A stretch of DNA of 64,000 nucleotides from Microvenator marinus (GCF_007993755.1 NZ_CP042467.1:3992001-4056000); one strand, 5' to 3'; numbered from the stretch's first letter, positions 18,902 to 29,193 are shown. Translations and numbers: made by a program. The notes: a model not told the origin generated them from the letters alone.

Positions 18902-20220
18902 TACGTCGCGGATTTACATTGGTTGAGTTGCTCGTGGCACTCGCCATCGGAGGCATTCTTTCGGTGCTCGTGTACGGGCTCTTCGATACGACCTCCGATT
19001 CGTTGTTTGAAGTTGAAAACCTGAGTGATGCCAATGAGCGCATGCGCTTTGCGATGGACCAGGTTCGAAACGATATCCAGATGGCTGGCGCACACGCCTC
19101 ACCAGATTCGGAATTCGATCTCTGGGCTCTGCCCGGAGCGTTGACCACATATCGCGTGATGGGCATCACGACCTTCAGTGGTGCTCAGAATCGGCGCGAC
19201 CAACTCCCGACTGCTCCGCAAGACATCGAGGCCGCCAATCCGGACGTCTCGTTTGATGATTTTGTTGTGATGGGAGCCTACGATTACCCGATTAGCTTTG
19301 AAGTTGCTGGTCTTCGAGCCGGCGCCGATGGGCTTATTCGCAATAACCTTCGCGGCCTCAAGAGACTCTACACCGTCAACCCGTTCGGCGAGAATCTTAC
19401 AGCTCCAGACGTTACCAACCCCGCCACGGTCTTTGGTTCGATGATGGACCGACGGTTGTTGAGAGTCACAGATCGCCAGGGGAAAGTGCAGTTCGCTGCC
19501 GTTACCGGAGTCTCAAACGCTGGGGCCATCGGGATGAATGTCACCACCGATACGGACTTTATCTACAAAGCGGGAGGTCAAGAGTTTGGACTCGATGTCA
19601 GCTTTGACGGCGATGTAGCCTATGAGTCAGCCTTTATCGATATCTTCCGCTACCATGTTGAAGCCGACCCGCTTGACCCGTCGAACATGCGCCTGATGCG
19701 CACTCGCCTGTGTGGGGAGACCGCTTTGACGGCCTTTGATACCCCCTCTGCTGTCAACCTGGCTGCGGTTGAAGGTCTCGAAGACGATTGCGGTGATGGA
19801 ACCGTTCAAGAGGTCGTCATTGCCGACCGTGTTGCCGACTTCCAAGTCTGGTTTGACTGCGCAGACCCCAACACAGGTGCGATTGAAGGGTCCGAGTTCT
19901 TTTCGAACTGGGTTGATGCCGTCAACGAAGAATCCCCAGGGATCGGTGGCGCGTGTATGGACGTTTCGGGCACCTATCGTCCGGGCCGCGCACGCCGCGC
20001 GCACATCCGCCTTAGCATGTACGCACCGCAGGAACGCAAAGACCTGAGACACTACCGATTTGAAGATGCCGACGGCAACATTGGCGATGACGCGCGTGAT
20101 AACGGCGCTCGCCTCGCAACGTTTGACCCGTTCCCGGATATCGATGGCGCTGCACCCGTGGTGACGCTTCAAACTTCGGTCGAGATGACGAACCACGCCT
20201 ACAGGAACTCCAGACTATGA
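18898..20220 (+). CDS. pilW: Type IV pilus minor pilin PilW
   Basis: 440 residues, larger than the classic PilW (~270-300) because of an extended C-terminal region. It has prepilin site RRG followed by FTLVELLVALAIGG and the PilW-type helix ERMRFAMDQVRNDIQMAGAH. It overlaps pilV by 4 bases. The added C-terminal region is beta-rich and acidic, possibly a surface-exposed pseudopilin head. Confidence 0.85.
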   Translation: MIRRGFTLVELLVALAIGGILSVLVYGLFDTTSDSLFEVENLSDANERMRFAMDQVRNDIQMAGAHASPDSEFDLWALPGALTTYRVMGITTFSGAQNRRDQLPTAPQDIEAANPDVSFDDFVVMGAYDYPISFEVAGLRAGADGLIRNNLRGLKRLYTVNPFGENLTAPDVTNPATVFGSMMDRRLLRVTDRQGKVQFAAVTGVSNAGAIGMNVTTDTDFIYKAGGQEFGLDVSFDGDVAYESAFIDIFRYHVEADPLDPSNMRLMRTRLCGETALTAFDTPSAVNLAAVEGLEDDCGDGTVQEVVIADRVADFQVWFDCADPNTGAIEGSEFFSNWVDAVNEESPGIGGACMDVSGTYRPGRARRAHIRLSMYAPQERKDLRHYRFEDADGNIGDDARDNGARLATFDPFPDIDGAAPVVTLQTSVEMTNHAYRNSRL

Positions 20221-20855
20221 AGAACAAACCCATTCCAAACAATCGGGGGAGTGTACTTGTCTTGGTAACTCTCCTGACCCTCATACTCGCGAGCTTCGCG
20301 ATCGTTGCGCTGCGCAGCGTTTCACGCACCGTGCAGTCATCAGCCGTCTACACCACGCGCCACCTGGCAACGGAGTCTTCGAACTCCGCCAACCGCGTGA
20401 CCGGGCGATTTGTCGGAGACAGATACGCGGGCGTGTGGAGAGAAATGCAGGCGCCGCTTTACGGTGAGAGTTCAGACGGGGACTCGATGGTCCTCGGTGG
20501 CTCGTCAGACGTAAGCAGCCGAATGGATAGGCTGATGAGGGGGCCGTACGCCAAATTCGATAACGACGACCTCGAGGAATTCCTCGGCGGAAACTCCAAT
20601 CTCTTTGGAGATTCGGCGACACCTTCGTTTGAAAACAGGCTCAACGTTGAGTACTCATCGATTATTCGCGATCCGTACGACTTCCCACCACCTCCGGGAG
20701 AGTCAGCGACGGGAAACACCTGCTCAAAGAAGATTTCAATTTTTACCGAAGCAACCGTGGGTGACCTCGATGTGGACTGGAATGCCGCCAATAACTTTGG
20801 TCGTACCCGTCTTGGACTCGAAGGCGTCATCTCAAACGTGGATTGTGGAACATGA
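20217..20855 (+). CDS. pilX: PilX-like pilus assembly protein
   Basis: 212 residues. The N-terminus NRGSVLVLVTLLTLILASFAIVALRSVSRTVQSSAV is the PilX-type prepilin helix, which lacks the usual +5 Glu. The position between pilW and pilY1, with ATGA overlaps on both sides, supports the assignment. The C-terminal domain is not conserved enough to recognise. Confidence 0.78.
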   Translation: MKNKPIPNNRGSVLVLVTLLTLILASFAIVALRSVSRTVQSSAVYTTRHLATESSNSANRVTGRFVGDRYAGVWREMQAPLYGESSDGDSMVLGGSSDVSSRMDRLMRGPYAKFDNDDLEEFLGGNSNLFGDSATPSFENRLNVEYSSIIRDPYDFPPPPGESATGNTCSKKISIFTEATVGDLDVDWNAANNFGRTRLGLEGVISNVDCGT

Positions 20856-23800
20856 AGATACGTAACCTATTCACATTCGCACTCGCTGGCCTCGTGTGGA
20901 CTTCCAGCGCTCAGGCCCAGCAAGATCCGACTCGTATTGGTGCCGGCCAGCTCCCTTATATCATGGTGATTCTCGATACGTCGGGCTCCATGGAATACAC
21001 CGATGACGGTGATGAGACCTATCCTGAAGATGGCTCAGGTGACGAGTGGGTGCCGGGAAGCAATATGGGGCTCGACCCTTCTTCCCCAAGCCCCGGCCCC
21101 GAGCGCTTTGGACCGTGTTTCATTTGGGAGCCCGAGTCTTGCGGTGACTACCAGCGACCCGGGTGGCGGATGTCGCCAGATATCCCTGAGTGGGGCTGGG
21201 ACTTGATCAACGACAGCAATCAAAGTCATTTGCGTGACCGATGGGACGCCATCCGGGGAAGCTCGTCTACGGGGATTCGCCTGAATCCGCTTTCGCAGCC
21301 TCGTCACGTCACGATGAAGGAAATCCTCACAGGAGACATGGTGCTCTGGACCGAGGATCAAATCTCGAGTTCAAACACGCCCTTGAACCCACAATTGGCG
21401 CCCGGGTGTTGGTTTGTGCCTCGTCAACGTGACGCGAGTATCCAATCCATTGACGAGCAAAATTACTGCTCTGGACAGGATCGTTTCGAGAAACTCCCCG
21501 ATCACGCTGAGCCTCGTCCGCATTTTCAAGAGACCTTCGATGCACAGCTGGATAACGGTCTTCTCGATGTCCTAAGCACCTCCGCGATCTTCGCGGTCGG
21601 TATGCTGGACGGATACCGCGAAGAAATGAACGATTGGCCAGACAAGCTCAATGACGACTTTGATGGCGACGCGCCTTCAAGCACCGCTATCGCACGAACG
21701 AGCGGGACCAGCGAAGACCAGTCAGATCATTATAATCTCGGACTCTATCAAGTCGTTGGGCCGAAGAAGATCGACATCCCAAACTCGTATCTCGCCGAGA
21801 TTTCACGCCACGTTCAGGTCGCGCTCGTTGACTCAGGCTACGTGCACCGTCAGGACAGTGACCCGTGGAAGCTGAGCCTCAAAGAGAAAGGTGGAAAAAA
21901 CAAGAGCGTTCAAGGTCGATCCGAACTCGGACTTACGTACTCGACTGGTGTTAAAGACTTCCTCGACGAGGATGTCCTCGGAAAGCAACCGATAGCCCGC
22001 GCAACACCTCTGGCTGCAGCCGTGATGGACGCGCGCCAGTTCATCGAGAACGATGACCGATTTTCGGACGATCCCTACCAAGAGTGCCGCTCAAAGCAGG
22101 TAGTGATTGTCACAGACGGCTTCCCCGACCCAGAGCTTCCTGGTGGAGCCGGTTCGGGCCTAGGAAGCGAAGGCTTGGCGCCAATTTTCGGCTACACGGA
22201 CCTCTCGAAGTACAACTACGCAACCGCTGAGGACGAGATCCATGATTTTGTCCATCCGACCTCCTCGGATTACAAGTTCATGTCGCGCGTACACGTGGTC
22301 GCCTTGAATGCCGGCGCAGACAACGCGACGACCGCAAGAATCGCCGATAAAATGTCGGAGATGGCCATCCAAGGACAAACCTGTGCTAGCTACGCACTCG
22401 GCCCAGACTGGATGCCTGCACCGCACGGAGCCTGTGACCCAGCCACTCGTGCTTGCCTCGTCGGAGGTCAACGCTCCTATTCCACGTATGTGCCACCAGA
22501 TGGAGACGGATCGTCCGCATCTTGTCTCTACCCGGCCCTTATTCTATCCCCACCACAACCAGGCTGGACCTCGTCTTATCGCGACTTTGTGCAAGAGGCC
22601 CTCGCCTCAACTCTAGGAGCGATCGTGGGTGGGGCGGGTGTTGCCTCGAGAACCCGTGCCGTTGTGAGTGATTTCCTCGACGACGATAGCCTTCTCGGTG
22701 GCGGTCAGTATCGCGTGTATTCCGGTTCTCGTATTCAAGGCAGCGCCTTCTGGCGCGGAATCTTGAATCGCGAAACCCTTCCTTGCGACACTTCCGTCGC
22801 TAACTCGTTCACCGAGGGAACAGGGCTCGACGACGGAAATCTCTTGAGTCAAGCTCTGCACGAGGACATCGGCGAGCAGGTTAAATGTGGACCTGTTGAC
22901 GAAGGTGATTGTTCTGTGACTCCGGCCGACAACCGACGTATTTTCACCTCGATCCCGGTGGATGAGCTCTGGGACTTCGATGTGGACAACTACGGGGCAC
23001 CTCCTTCAAACTCGTATGATACATTGCACCCAGTCTATCAGTTCCGCTACGACATGATGACGACTGCGGAAGCAAAGGACGAGTTCCGTGGCACGACGCT
23101 GCCAGGAACGGTGCAGAATCCGCAGTTCGCCGTTGGTACACGTATCCCGCTCTACGGAGACGAGATTGAAGACGTTCTCGATGATGACACCGACTGGAGA
23201 CCCACTCCAGGGCTTCTTGACTACTTCGCGGTGGCGGACTCGGCCGAGCTGAACAAAATGTTCGCCGTACACCGTGGGCGTGTGCCTCAAAAGGCCACCG
23301 GCGATCCAAGTACTTCGCGCGTCTTGACTGGTATCCTCAACGGAAACCCTGTCGTTGTGCCTCCGCCAATTCGCGATATCCCAATCGAGAGCTACCGTCT
23401 CTTCCGCGCCACTTATGGCGACCGGCCTACTATGATGTATACGCCGACCATGGATGGCCAACTACACGCCATCCATGTGGGTGAGTTGACCGGAAGAATC
23501 GCGGTCCGTGACTTCGTCGAAGATAACTCATGGGCGGACTCTCAAGACGCTGCGCGCACTACCGCGGGGGCAAGCCCCGACGGGACTGCAGCGTTCCAGC
23601 GAGAAGCTTGGGCCTACATCCCCAATATGGTCTTAAGGCAACTCGGAGGTAACTCCATTTCGCAGCCCTATTGGATGGACGGCTCTCCGGTGGTCAAAGA
23701 CGTTCGATTATGCCAGCCAAACCCCGAGCGAAACCAAAACTTTCAGGCCTGTCGTGTGTTACGTGATACCGCCGCTGATGAATCACAATACCTCACGGGC

Positions 23801-25228
23801 GACCAACAATGGCGCACCGTGCTCGTACAAGGTATGGGTGAGGCCGGCACCGGCTATTTCGCAATGGACGTGACGCGTACCGGTGGTCTGCGTGCCGGAG
23901 CCGCTTCTCGAAGTGTTGACCGGCCAGATCCTGTGGTGCTCTGGGAGCTCACACCAGAGTGGGAAACCTTGCAGGTCCGCGGACTGCTTAATCGAAGTAA
24001 TACCGCGGCATCCGCGAGAGTAACGGGCCCAACATCTATGGTCACTGGCCTCATCAATCTCTTGGATACTCAGTGTAATACGGCCGAGAAGGTTTGGTCT
24101 CAGTCGCTGATGGGCAAGAGTGTAAGTCAGCCTGAGATAGCGACGATCGTCGTGGGATACGTGCAAAACGGAAACACCATCTTGGAACAACGGCCAGTGG
24201 CGGTGTTCGGAGGTGGTCTACCTGATGGCCAGAATTGTGGCTTGCCAACTGGCTCTGCGGTCTACGTCGTCGACCTTCAAACAGGGTCTATCCTAAGGCG
24301 CTTTGTTCATCATATGGACGGAAGCACCGAAGTTCCATTTGCGTCAGAAAACGTCGGATTTACAGGTTCACCAACGCTCTATGACTCAAACGTGGGCGCG
24401 GTCGCAACCCGCGGTTATATCGGTGATACCCGTGGCAGGATCTTCAAGATCGACCTCACGAGCCCGAATCCCGAAGATTGGGAAATGGTTATGGCTGTTG
24501 ATCCGGCAAACAACGCCGCAATCAATTCGACATCTTTCTCCGGACCGCTTGGCCCTGCAGCTGGAAAGCCCGCAATTGCGGTTGGTCCTTCACGACAGCT
24601 CGTCGTGACTTATGGACTTGGAGAGCCGGGTGATACCACCACCGCTGGTCAAACTCAGGCCGTCATTTCGTTCGAAGAAGATGGGAACAACTTCCCCATC
24701 AACTGGTACAAAATCTTCCCCGAAGGCGAGAAGATGACCGGAGACCCATTGGTGTTCAATCGTGCCGTGTATTTCCCGACCTACGCGGCACCTCCTGGAG
24801 ACGCGTGTGTGCCAGGTGCAGCACGTATCTACGGGGTCAACTACTACAATGAGTCAGGCTCTACTGACTTGGAGGGAATCTTCGATCCAGCCGACCCAGA
24901 CTTCGAAGGAGGAGCTGCCGACGGTCTCAGCGTTGATCCAGGCGGTGAATACTTCCAGCTGGATGAAACCCTGATTCGCGGACTCACCTTGACCCTCGGG
25001 CCCGTGTGTACAGGCCGAGGTATCGGCGATGCCTCTTCAGATCTGGATAACTCCAGGTACGCCGTGCAACAGCCGCAGCTCATCGCTCAAACTGGCGCTG
25101 CGCCTGATAGCGGCATGAGTATCCGCGATAAGGCACCAGGCGGTGCCGACGCTATCGGTAGGATCACGAAGAACCTTGCCCGTAAGCGTGGACCTGTTGT
25201 TCCTCTGAACTGGAGCCTCATCTACTGA
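20852..25228 (+). CDS. pilY1: PilY1-like tip protein with vWA and beta-propeller
   Basis: 1458 residues. A signal peptide ends at SAQAQ. A vWA-like domain with the MIDAS-type motif VILDTSGSM begins at about residue 30. The C-terminal third is a PilY1-type beta-propeller, with quinoprotein-like blades such as VYVVDLQTGSILRRF and GDTRGRIFKIDLTSP. PilY1 proteins sit at the pilus tip and act in adhesion, surface sensing and pilus extension. The ATG at 20852 overlaps the pilX stop; an upstream TTG at 20843 is less likely. The stop shares a base with the next gene's ATG. Confidence 0.88.
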   Translation: MKIRNLFTFALAGLVWTSSAQAQQDPTRIGAGQLPYIMVILDTSGSMEYTDDGDETYPEDGSGDEWVPGSNMGLDPSSPSPGPERFGPCFIWEPESCGDYQRPGWRMSPDIPEWGWDLINDSNQSHLRDRWDAIRGSSSTGIRLNPLSQPRHVTMKEILTGDMVLWTEDQISSSNTPLNPQLAPGCWFVPRQRDASIQSIDEQNYCSGQDRFEKLPDHAEPRPHFQETFDAQLDNGLLDVLSTSAIFAVGMLDGYREEMNDWPDKLNDDFDGDAPSSTAIARTSGTSEDQSDHYNLGLYQVVGPKKIDIPNSYLAEISRHVQVALVDSGYVHRQDSDPWKLSLKEKGGKNKSVQGRSELGLTYSTGVKDFLDEDVLGKQPIARATPLAAAVMDARQFIENDDRFSDDPYQECRSKQVVIVTDGFPDPELPGGAGSGLGSEGLAPIFGYTDLSKYNYATAEDEIHDFVHPTSSDYKFMSRVHVVALNAGADNATTARIADKMSEMAIQGQTCASYALGPDWMPAPHGACDPATRACLVGGQRSYSTYVPPDGDGSSASCLYPALILSPPQPGWTSSYRDFVQEALASTLGAIVGGAGVASRTRAVVSDFLDDDSLLGGGQYRVYSGSRIQGSAFWRGILNRETLPCDTSVANSFTEGTGLDDGNLLSQALHEDIGEQVKCGPVDEGDCSVTPADNRRIFTSIPVDELWDFDVDNYGAPPSNSYDTLHPVYQFRYDMMTTAEAKDEFRGTTLPGTVQNPQFAVGTRIPLYGDEIEDVLDDDTDWRPTPGLLDYFAVADSAELNKMFAVHRGRVPQKATGDPSTSRVLTGILNGNPVVVPPPIRDIPIESYRLFRATYGDRPTMMYTPTMDGQLHAIHVGELTGRIAVRDFVEDNSWADSQDAARTTAGASPDGTAAFQREAWAYIPNMVLRQLGGNSISQPYWMDGSPVVKDVRLCQPNPERNQNFQACRVLRDTAADESQYLTGDQQWRTVLVQGMGEAGTGYFAMDVTRTGGLRAGAASRSVDRPDPVVLWELTPEWETLQVRGLLNRSNTAASARVTGPTSMVTGLINLLDTQCNTAEKVWSQSLMGKSVSQPEIATIVVGYVQNGNTILEQRPVAVFGGGLPDGQNCGLPTGSAVYVVDLQTGSILRRFVHHMDGSTEVPFASENVGFTGSPTLYDSNVGAVATRGYIGDTRGRIFKIDLTSPNPEDWEMVMAVDPANNAAINSTSFSGPLGPAAGKPAIAVGPSRQLVVTYGLGEPGDTTTAGQTQAVISFEEDGNNFPINWYKIFPEGEKMTGDPLVFNRAVYFPTYAAPPGDACVPGAARIYGVNYYNESGSTDLEGIFDPADPDFEGGAADGLSVDPGGEYFQLDETLIRGLTLTLGPVCTGRGIGDASSDLDNSRYAVQQPQLIAQTGAAPDSGMSIRDKAPGGADAIGRITKNLARKRGPVVPLNWSLIY

Positions 25229-25818
25229 TGCGCGCACTCCTTGCACTACTCGCCTCACTTCTCGTCTTGAGTTGTGACGACAAACCGGTGGAGCCCCCCG
25301 AGGTAACTAAAGAGGAACCTAAGGTGGAGGACAAGGCGCCAGAGGCCCCGGTGCTTCCTCGTGAAGTCCACGGTGTGCCGCTGCCTCCGCAACTTGTTGA
25401 GGTCCAAGAAAACACCCGGAACGCGCGCGCCGCAACCACACTGGATCTCAAAGAAGTCGCAAATTTCTACGAGTCCAGGCTCGTCGACTATGAGTTCCTT
25501 GAATTCGAGAACCGCATGGAGCTTCGCCCGTTGCGCGACTACATGCCGCTTATCCGCCTCTCACAGCCTCGTCGAAAGATGAACACGGCCATATTTATCA
25601 TCATCAAAGATGATAAGACGCTCGAGAAGTTCGCTGCGGAATTCAAAGGCGAATACGTCAAAGGGGAGCCGGTCGACTTCAAAACCCCAGACGGTGAACT
25701 GATGGCGCCGGGCGCGCGTTGGGGTGAGCCCTATACCCCACCTCCGGGATCGCCACTGGACAAACCACGCTACAAATCCAACTTCGGAAAGCCTTTCGGA
25801 GAGTGGGTTTCTCAATAA
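25228..25818 (+). CDS. Lipoprotein encoded at the end of the minor-pilin operon
   Basis: 196 residues. The signal ends in LVLSC (Cys16), followed by a Glu/Pro/Val/Lys-rich linker (residues 18-45) and a compact alpha/beta domain with no recognised family. TGATG overlap with pilY1 indicates co-translation, so a role in pilus or tip function is plausible but unproven. Confidence 0.65.
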   Translation: MRALLALLASLLVLSCDDKPVEPPEVTKEEPKVEDKAPEAPVLPREVHGVPLPPQLVEVQENTRNARAATTLDLKEVANFYESRLVDYEFLEFENRMELRPLRDYMPLIRLSQPRRKMNTAIFIIIKDDKTLEKFAAEFKGEYVKGEPVDFKTPDGELMAPGARWGEPYTPPPGSPLDKPRYKSNFGKPFGEWVSQ

Positions 25819-25909
25819 CATATTAGGTCGGGGGGATTTGTCGGATTAATTTTGCACAGAATTTGCGCAAAAAAAGGACGTTATTTTTCCGGGTTGCTCT
25901 GGCAACATG

Positions 25910-25938
25910 TTGACAGAAGTGGTCTTTCCATGAGACAT
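25910..25938 (+). promoter_or_regulatory. Predicted sigma70 promoter of the IHF/HU gene
   Basis: TTGACA at 25910-25915 is a perfect -35. A weak -10 (AGACAT, 25933-25938) follows after a 17-base spacer. The gene start is 74 bases further on. A small hairpin (GTTGC-TCTG-GCAAC) lies just upstream. Confidence 0.4.
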
Positions 25939-26011
25939 ACCGCCACCCACGCGAGCCGTACCTCTTACGGTTCAATCGTCAGTGGTTGTCACATGCAGCA
26001 AGAGGATTCCA

Positions 26012-26287
26012 ATGACGAAATCAGAACTTATTGAAACAATTTCTACTAAAATTGATGTCCCAAAGAAACGCGCTGAAGACGTGGTCAACGCCGTTTTTGA
26101 TTCCATGAAGGATGCTCTCCTCGAAGATGAGCGCATTGAAATTCGTGGATTTGGTAGCTTCTCCATCCGCGAACATCGCGCTAAGAAGGGCCGCAATCCT
26201 CGAACTGGCGCAACCGTCGAGGTCGATGAGAAAAAGACCGTGCACTTCAAGGCCGGCAAAGAGCTTCGGGATCGCGTCGATTCCTGA
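26012..26287 (+). CDS. ihfB: HU/IHF-family DNA-binding protein, IHF-beta-like
   Basis: 91 residues. Start chosen at ATG 26012, preceded by AGAGGA. The MTKSELIE start, IEIRGFGSFSIREH core, RNPRTGATVEV arm and HFKAGKELRDRV end all match IHF beta/HU proteins, with IhfB closer than HU at the N-terminus. It bends DNA and takes part in nucleoid organisation, transcription and recombination. It is set apart from the pilus operon by its own predicted promoter. Confidence 0.88.
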   Translation: MTKSELIETISTKIDVPKKRAEDVVNAVFDSMKDALLEDERIEIRGFGSFSIREHRAKKGRNPRTGATVEVDEKKTVHFKAGKELRDRVDS

Positions 26288-26295
26288 TACGCTCT

Positions 26296-26313
26296 CCCGG
26301 TCGTTTTTCCGGG
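26296..26313 (+). terminator. Possible hairpin after the IHF/HU gene
   Basis: CCCGG (26296-26300) pairs with CCGGG (26309-26313) around an 8-base loop, followed by TTTTG. It lies between the IHF/HU stop and the QueE start, only 7 bases before the ATG. It could be a weak terminator or merely a structured 5' leader. Confidence 0.3.
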
Positions 26314-26320
26314 TTTTGAA

Positions 26321-26971
26321 ATGTCAGCTTCCCAAGAAACTCAGTCTCTCGTTCGATTGACTGAGATTTTTTATAGTATTCAGGGCGAAGGTCGTGCCAG
26401 TGGGCGTCCTTGTGTCTTCGTGCGTCTTTCTCGGTGCAACTTGAGGTGTACGTGGTGCGATACCACTTACTCCTTCAAGGGCGGCGAGAAGTTTACGTTT
26501 GATGATGTGATGGCCGAGGTTGGTAAGTATCCGACGAAACTCGTCGAGATTACGGGCGGCGAGCCGCTTCTTCAGCCCACGGTTCACCCGCTGATGACGG
26601 CATTTGCGGATGCCGGCTACGAGGTCATGATCGAGACATCGGGTTCGCTCGATATCTCCAAGATCGATCCTCGTGTGCACATCATCATGGACCTTAAGGC
26701 GCCCGGCAGCTCAGAGGAAAAACGAAACCTCTGGGCGAATCTCGAGCACCTTAAACCCACCGACGAAGTCAAAATCGTCATCCTCGACCAGGCCGACTAC
26801 GAGTGGGCACGCGACAAAGTTCGCGAGCATAAACTCGAAGAGCGCTGCCACGTCATCTTTTCACCGGTTCACGGTCAGATGGATGGCAACGCTCTCGCAA
26901 ATTGGATTCTCGAAGACGGCCTCAACGTGCGGCTCGGCCTTCAAATCCATAAATTCTTGAGTGTCGAATAA
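26321..26971 (+). CDS. queE: 7-carboxy-7-deazaguanine synthase (radical SAM)
   Basis: 216 residues, normal for QueE. The radical SAM iron-sulfur cysteines are C39, C43 and C46 in CNLRCTWCDT, and ITGGEPLLQ follows. The FYSIQGEG opening is typical. QueE converts 6-carboxy-tetrahydropterin to 7-carboxy-7-deazaguanine, a step to queuosine and related 7-deazapurines. The final queuosine enzyme QueG is also in this window, about 7 kb away on the other strand. The stop converges on the malate dehydrogenase stop with 3 bases between. Confidence 0.92.
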   Translation: MSASQETQSLVRLTEIFYSIQGEGRASGRPCVFVRLSRCNLRCTWCDTTYSFKGGEKFTFDDVMAEVGKYPTKLVEITGGEPLLQPTVHPLMTAFADAGYEVMIETSGSLDISKIDPRVHIIMDLKAPGSSEEKRNLWANLEHLKPTDEVKIVILDQADYEWARDKVREHKLEERCHVIFSPVHGQMDGNALANWILEDGLNVRLGLQIHKFLSVE

Positions 26972-26974
26972 GAC

Positions 26975-27961
26975 TTATTTCAACAAGTCTTTGACCACAT
27001 CGCGCTCTTCTTTGAGCTCGGTCTCAGTCGCGCGGATTTTCTCCATCGCGTAATCGCTGAGGTCCAGACCCTCCACGATCTCGTATCCACCTTTGCCATC
27101 ACAGCGCACGGGGAATGAGTACATCAGGCCTTCCTCGATGCCGTATTGCCCTTGTGAAGGCACCGCCATCGAAATCCAGTCCCCGGCAGGGGTTGGGCGC
27201 GACCAATCGCGGATATGGTCAATGGCGGCGTTTCCAGCGCTTGCTGCCGACGACGCACCACGTGCATCGATAATCGCCTTACCGCGCAACTGAACCGTCT
27301 TCATGAATTCGCCTTCGAGCCATTCACGGTCGGTGATCACATCGGTTGCTGCCTTTCCGCCGATCTTGATCTGCTCGAAGCTCGGGAACATGGTGTTGGA
27401 GTGGTTACCCCAGATACCCACGTTGGTGACTTCGCTCACCAAAACACCAGCTTTACGTGCAAGCTGAGTCTTGGCGCGGTTTTCGTCGAGGCGCGTCATG
27501 GCGGTGAAACGCTCACGCGGCACGTCTGGCGCATTGTGCATGGCGATCAGAGCGTTGGTATTGCATGGGTTTCCAACCACAACCACGCGGATATCGTCGG
27601 CTGCGTTGTCGTTGATGGCTTTGCCCTGCGTGGTGAAGATCGGGCCGTTGGCCTGGATCAAGTCCGAGCGCAACATACCTGGTCCACGCGGACGTCCACC
27701 CACCAAAATGGCGACGTTGGCGTCCTTGAAGCCCTTGTTGGCATCGTCGGTGATCTCAACGCCGTGAAGCAGTGGGAACGCACAATCGTCGAGCTCCATG
27801 ACCACGCCCGAAAGGGCCTGCATCGCTTGAGGAATTTCGATCAGCTGAAGAATGATCGGCGTGTCTTTGCCGAGCATCTCGCCCGCAGCGATGCGGAAAA
27901 GCATTGAATAACAAATGGCGCCTGCGGCTCCGGTGACTGCAACTCTTACCGGTGTGGTCAT
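26975..27961 (-). CDS. mdh: Malate dehydrogenase (type 1)
   Basis: 328 residues. The NAD-binding N-terminus is [17 protein letters not shown]. The active-site segments [21 protein letters not shown] and the catalytic His in [13 protein letters not shown] are all present, characteristic of the cytosolic-type (dimeric) malate dehydrogenases of plants, animals and many bacteria. It interconverts malate and oxaloacetate with NAD+/NADH in the TCA cycle. It is transcribed alone, with a 149-base divergent gap to the parvulin gene. Confidence 0.95.
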   Translation of the reverse strand: MTTPVRVAVTGAAGAICYSMLFRIAAGEMLGKDTPIILQLIEIPQAMQALSGVVMELDDCAFPLLHGVEITDDANKGFKDANVAILVGGRPRGPGMLRSDLIQANGPIFTTQGKAINDNAADDIRVVVVGNPCNTNALIAMHNAPDVPRERFTAMTRLDENRAKTQLARKAGVLVSEVTNVGIWGNHSNTMFPSFEQIKIGGKAATDVITDREWLEGEFMKTVQLRGKAIIDARGASSAASAGNAAIDHIRDWSRPTPAGDWISMAVPSQGQYGIEEGLMYSFPVRCDGKGGYEIVEGLDLSDYAMEKIRATETELKEERDVVKDLLK

Positions 27962-28110
27962 AGATTTCTCCTGTCTTTTTCAAAGGTGAGGGAACAATGT
28001 CGGGCGGACCATAGATCAATGTGAGGATTTCGTGAACAGATTTGCGAAGAATCCTGTTCAAGTGTTAATCGTGAGCCCAAATAAGGCTTGATAGGAAAAG
28101 GATTGAACAA

Positions 28111-29193
28111 ATGAAACATCTAATCGTTTTGGCGCTCTTGCTAGCTGCCGGCTGTGCTTCTTCTCCAGACATTCCGGAAAACTCAGACCCGGTCAACTAC
28201 CGCTCCACACAAGATGCGCCCAAGACTACTGAGGATGCAAACGCTCAGGAAACCCCTGCTCCTGAGGACGCGAGCGTCACCAACAAAGAGATCCCGAGCG
28301 CCACGGGTCCCGTGGCTACTGTGAACAATACCGAGATCTCGGCTGAGCAATTTAACTCCGAGATCATGCGTGTCTTGAAGTCGGGTATGCCGCCTGCACT
28401 TGCGGGGCGTTATAAGGACACGATCGTGCAAAAGCTGATCGAGCGTGAACTCATGAAGGCCTCGCTCAAGGCTGAAAACGTGGAGGTCACAGACGCTGAG
28501 AAGAAGGCCAAACTCGACGAGATCCAGACTGAGTTCGCGCTCGCTGCACAGCAATCTGGCGCCTCGCTCGATGATTTGGTCCAGCAGCTCGGTATCACGC
28601 GCGAAGAGCTCGACGCGTCCGTGGTCGAAGCGATCGCTATTGAGAAAGTACTCGTCAAACGCGGCATGGCCGAGCCGTCCAAAGAAGACGTGCGGCGCTA
28701 CTATGACGAAAACCCTGAGCAGTTCGAGCAGCCCGAGTCTGTCAAAGCCCGCCACATACTCTTCAAGGTCGACCCAGGTGCGTCAGAGGAAATGTGGGCG
28801 GAAGCTAAGAAGAAGGCCGACGTGGTCTTTAAAGACGCCTCAAAGGCTAAAGCAGATTTTGCCGCCCTTGCCACCAAACATTCCGAAGGCCCCACCAAAG
28901 CCAATGGCGGAGATTTGGGCTTTGTGCCTCGCGGCACCACCGTGCCGGAGTTCGAAGATCCCATGTTCGCCCTCAAAAAAGGTGAGGTCAGCGAGCCGGT
29001 CCGAACGCCTTTTGGCTGGCATATCATCAAGGTCGAAGAAAAGCGTGATGCTGGCATGGTGCCTTTCGAAGAAGTCGAAGAGCGGCTGACCCAACAGTTC
29101 AAAGCTCAGACCATGCGCGAAGCTGTGGAAGCTTACGTGGCTGATCTCAAGGAGAAGGCTACGATCGAAATTCACTCTGAGAACATTAAGTAG
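28111..29193 (+). CDS. Parvulin-type peptidyl-prolyl isomerase lipoprotein
   Basis: 360 residues. The signal ends LLAAGC (Cys15). A SurA/PrsA-like N-terminal chaperone domain (about 60-200) precedes a parvulin domain at about 210-310: KARHILFKV, then HSEGPTKANGGDLGFVPRGTTVPEFEDPMFALKKGEVSEPV, then FGWHIIKVEE. Such proteins assist folding of exported proteins in the periplasm. The lipid anchor makes it PrsA-like in topology, though it is in a Gram-negative setting. It is divergent from mdh. Confidence 0.88.
   Translation: MKHLIVLALLLAAGCASSPDIPENSDPVNYRSTQDAPKTTEDANAQETPAPEDASVTNKEIPSATGPVATVNNTEISAEQFNSEIMRVLKSGMPPALAGRYKDTIVQKLIERELMKASLKAENVEVTDAEKKAKLDEIQTEFALAAQQSGASLDDLVQQLGITREELDASVVEAIAIEKVLVKRGMAEPSKEDVRRYYDENPEQFEQPESVKARHILFKVDPGASEEMWAEAKKKADVVFKDASKAKADFAALATKHSEGPTKANGGDLGFVPRGTTVPEFEDPMFALKKGEVSEPVRTPFGWHIIKVEEKRDAGMVPFEEVEERLTQQFKAQTMREAVEAYVADLKEKATIEIHSENIK

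Noticed and set aside
25960-25990. A GGTTCAATC-like string resembling a tRNA T-loop
   Set aside because: No acceptor or anticodon stem can be paired around it; no tRNA was found in the window.
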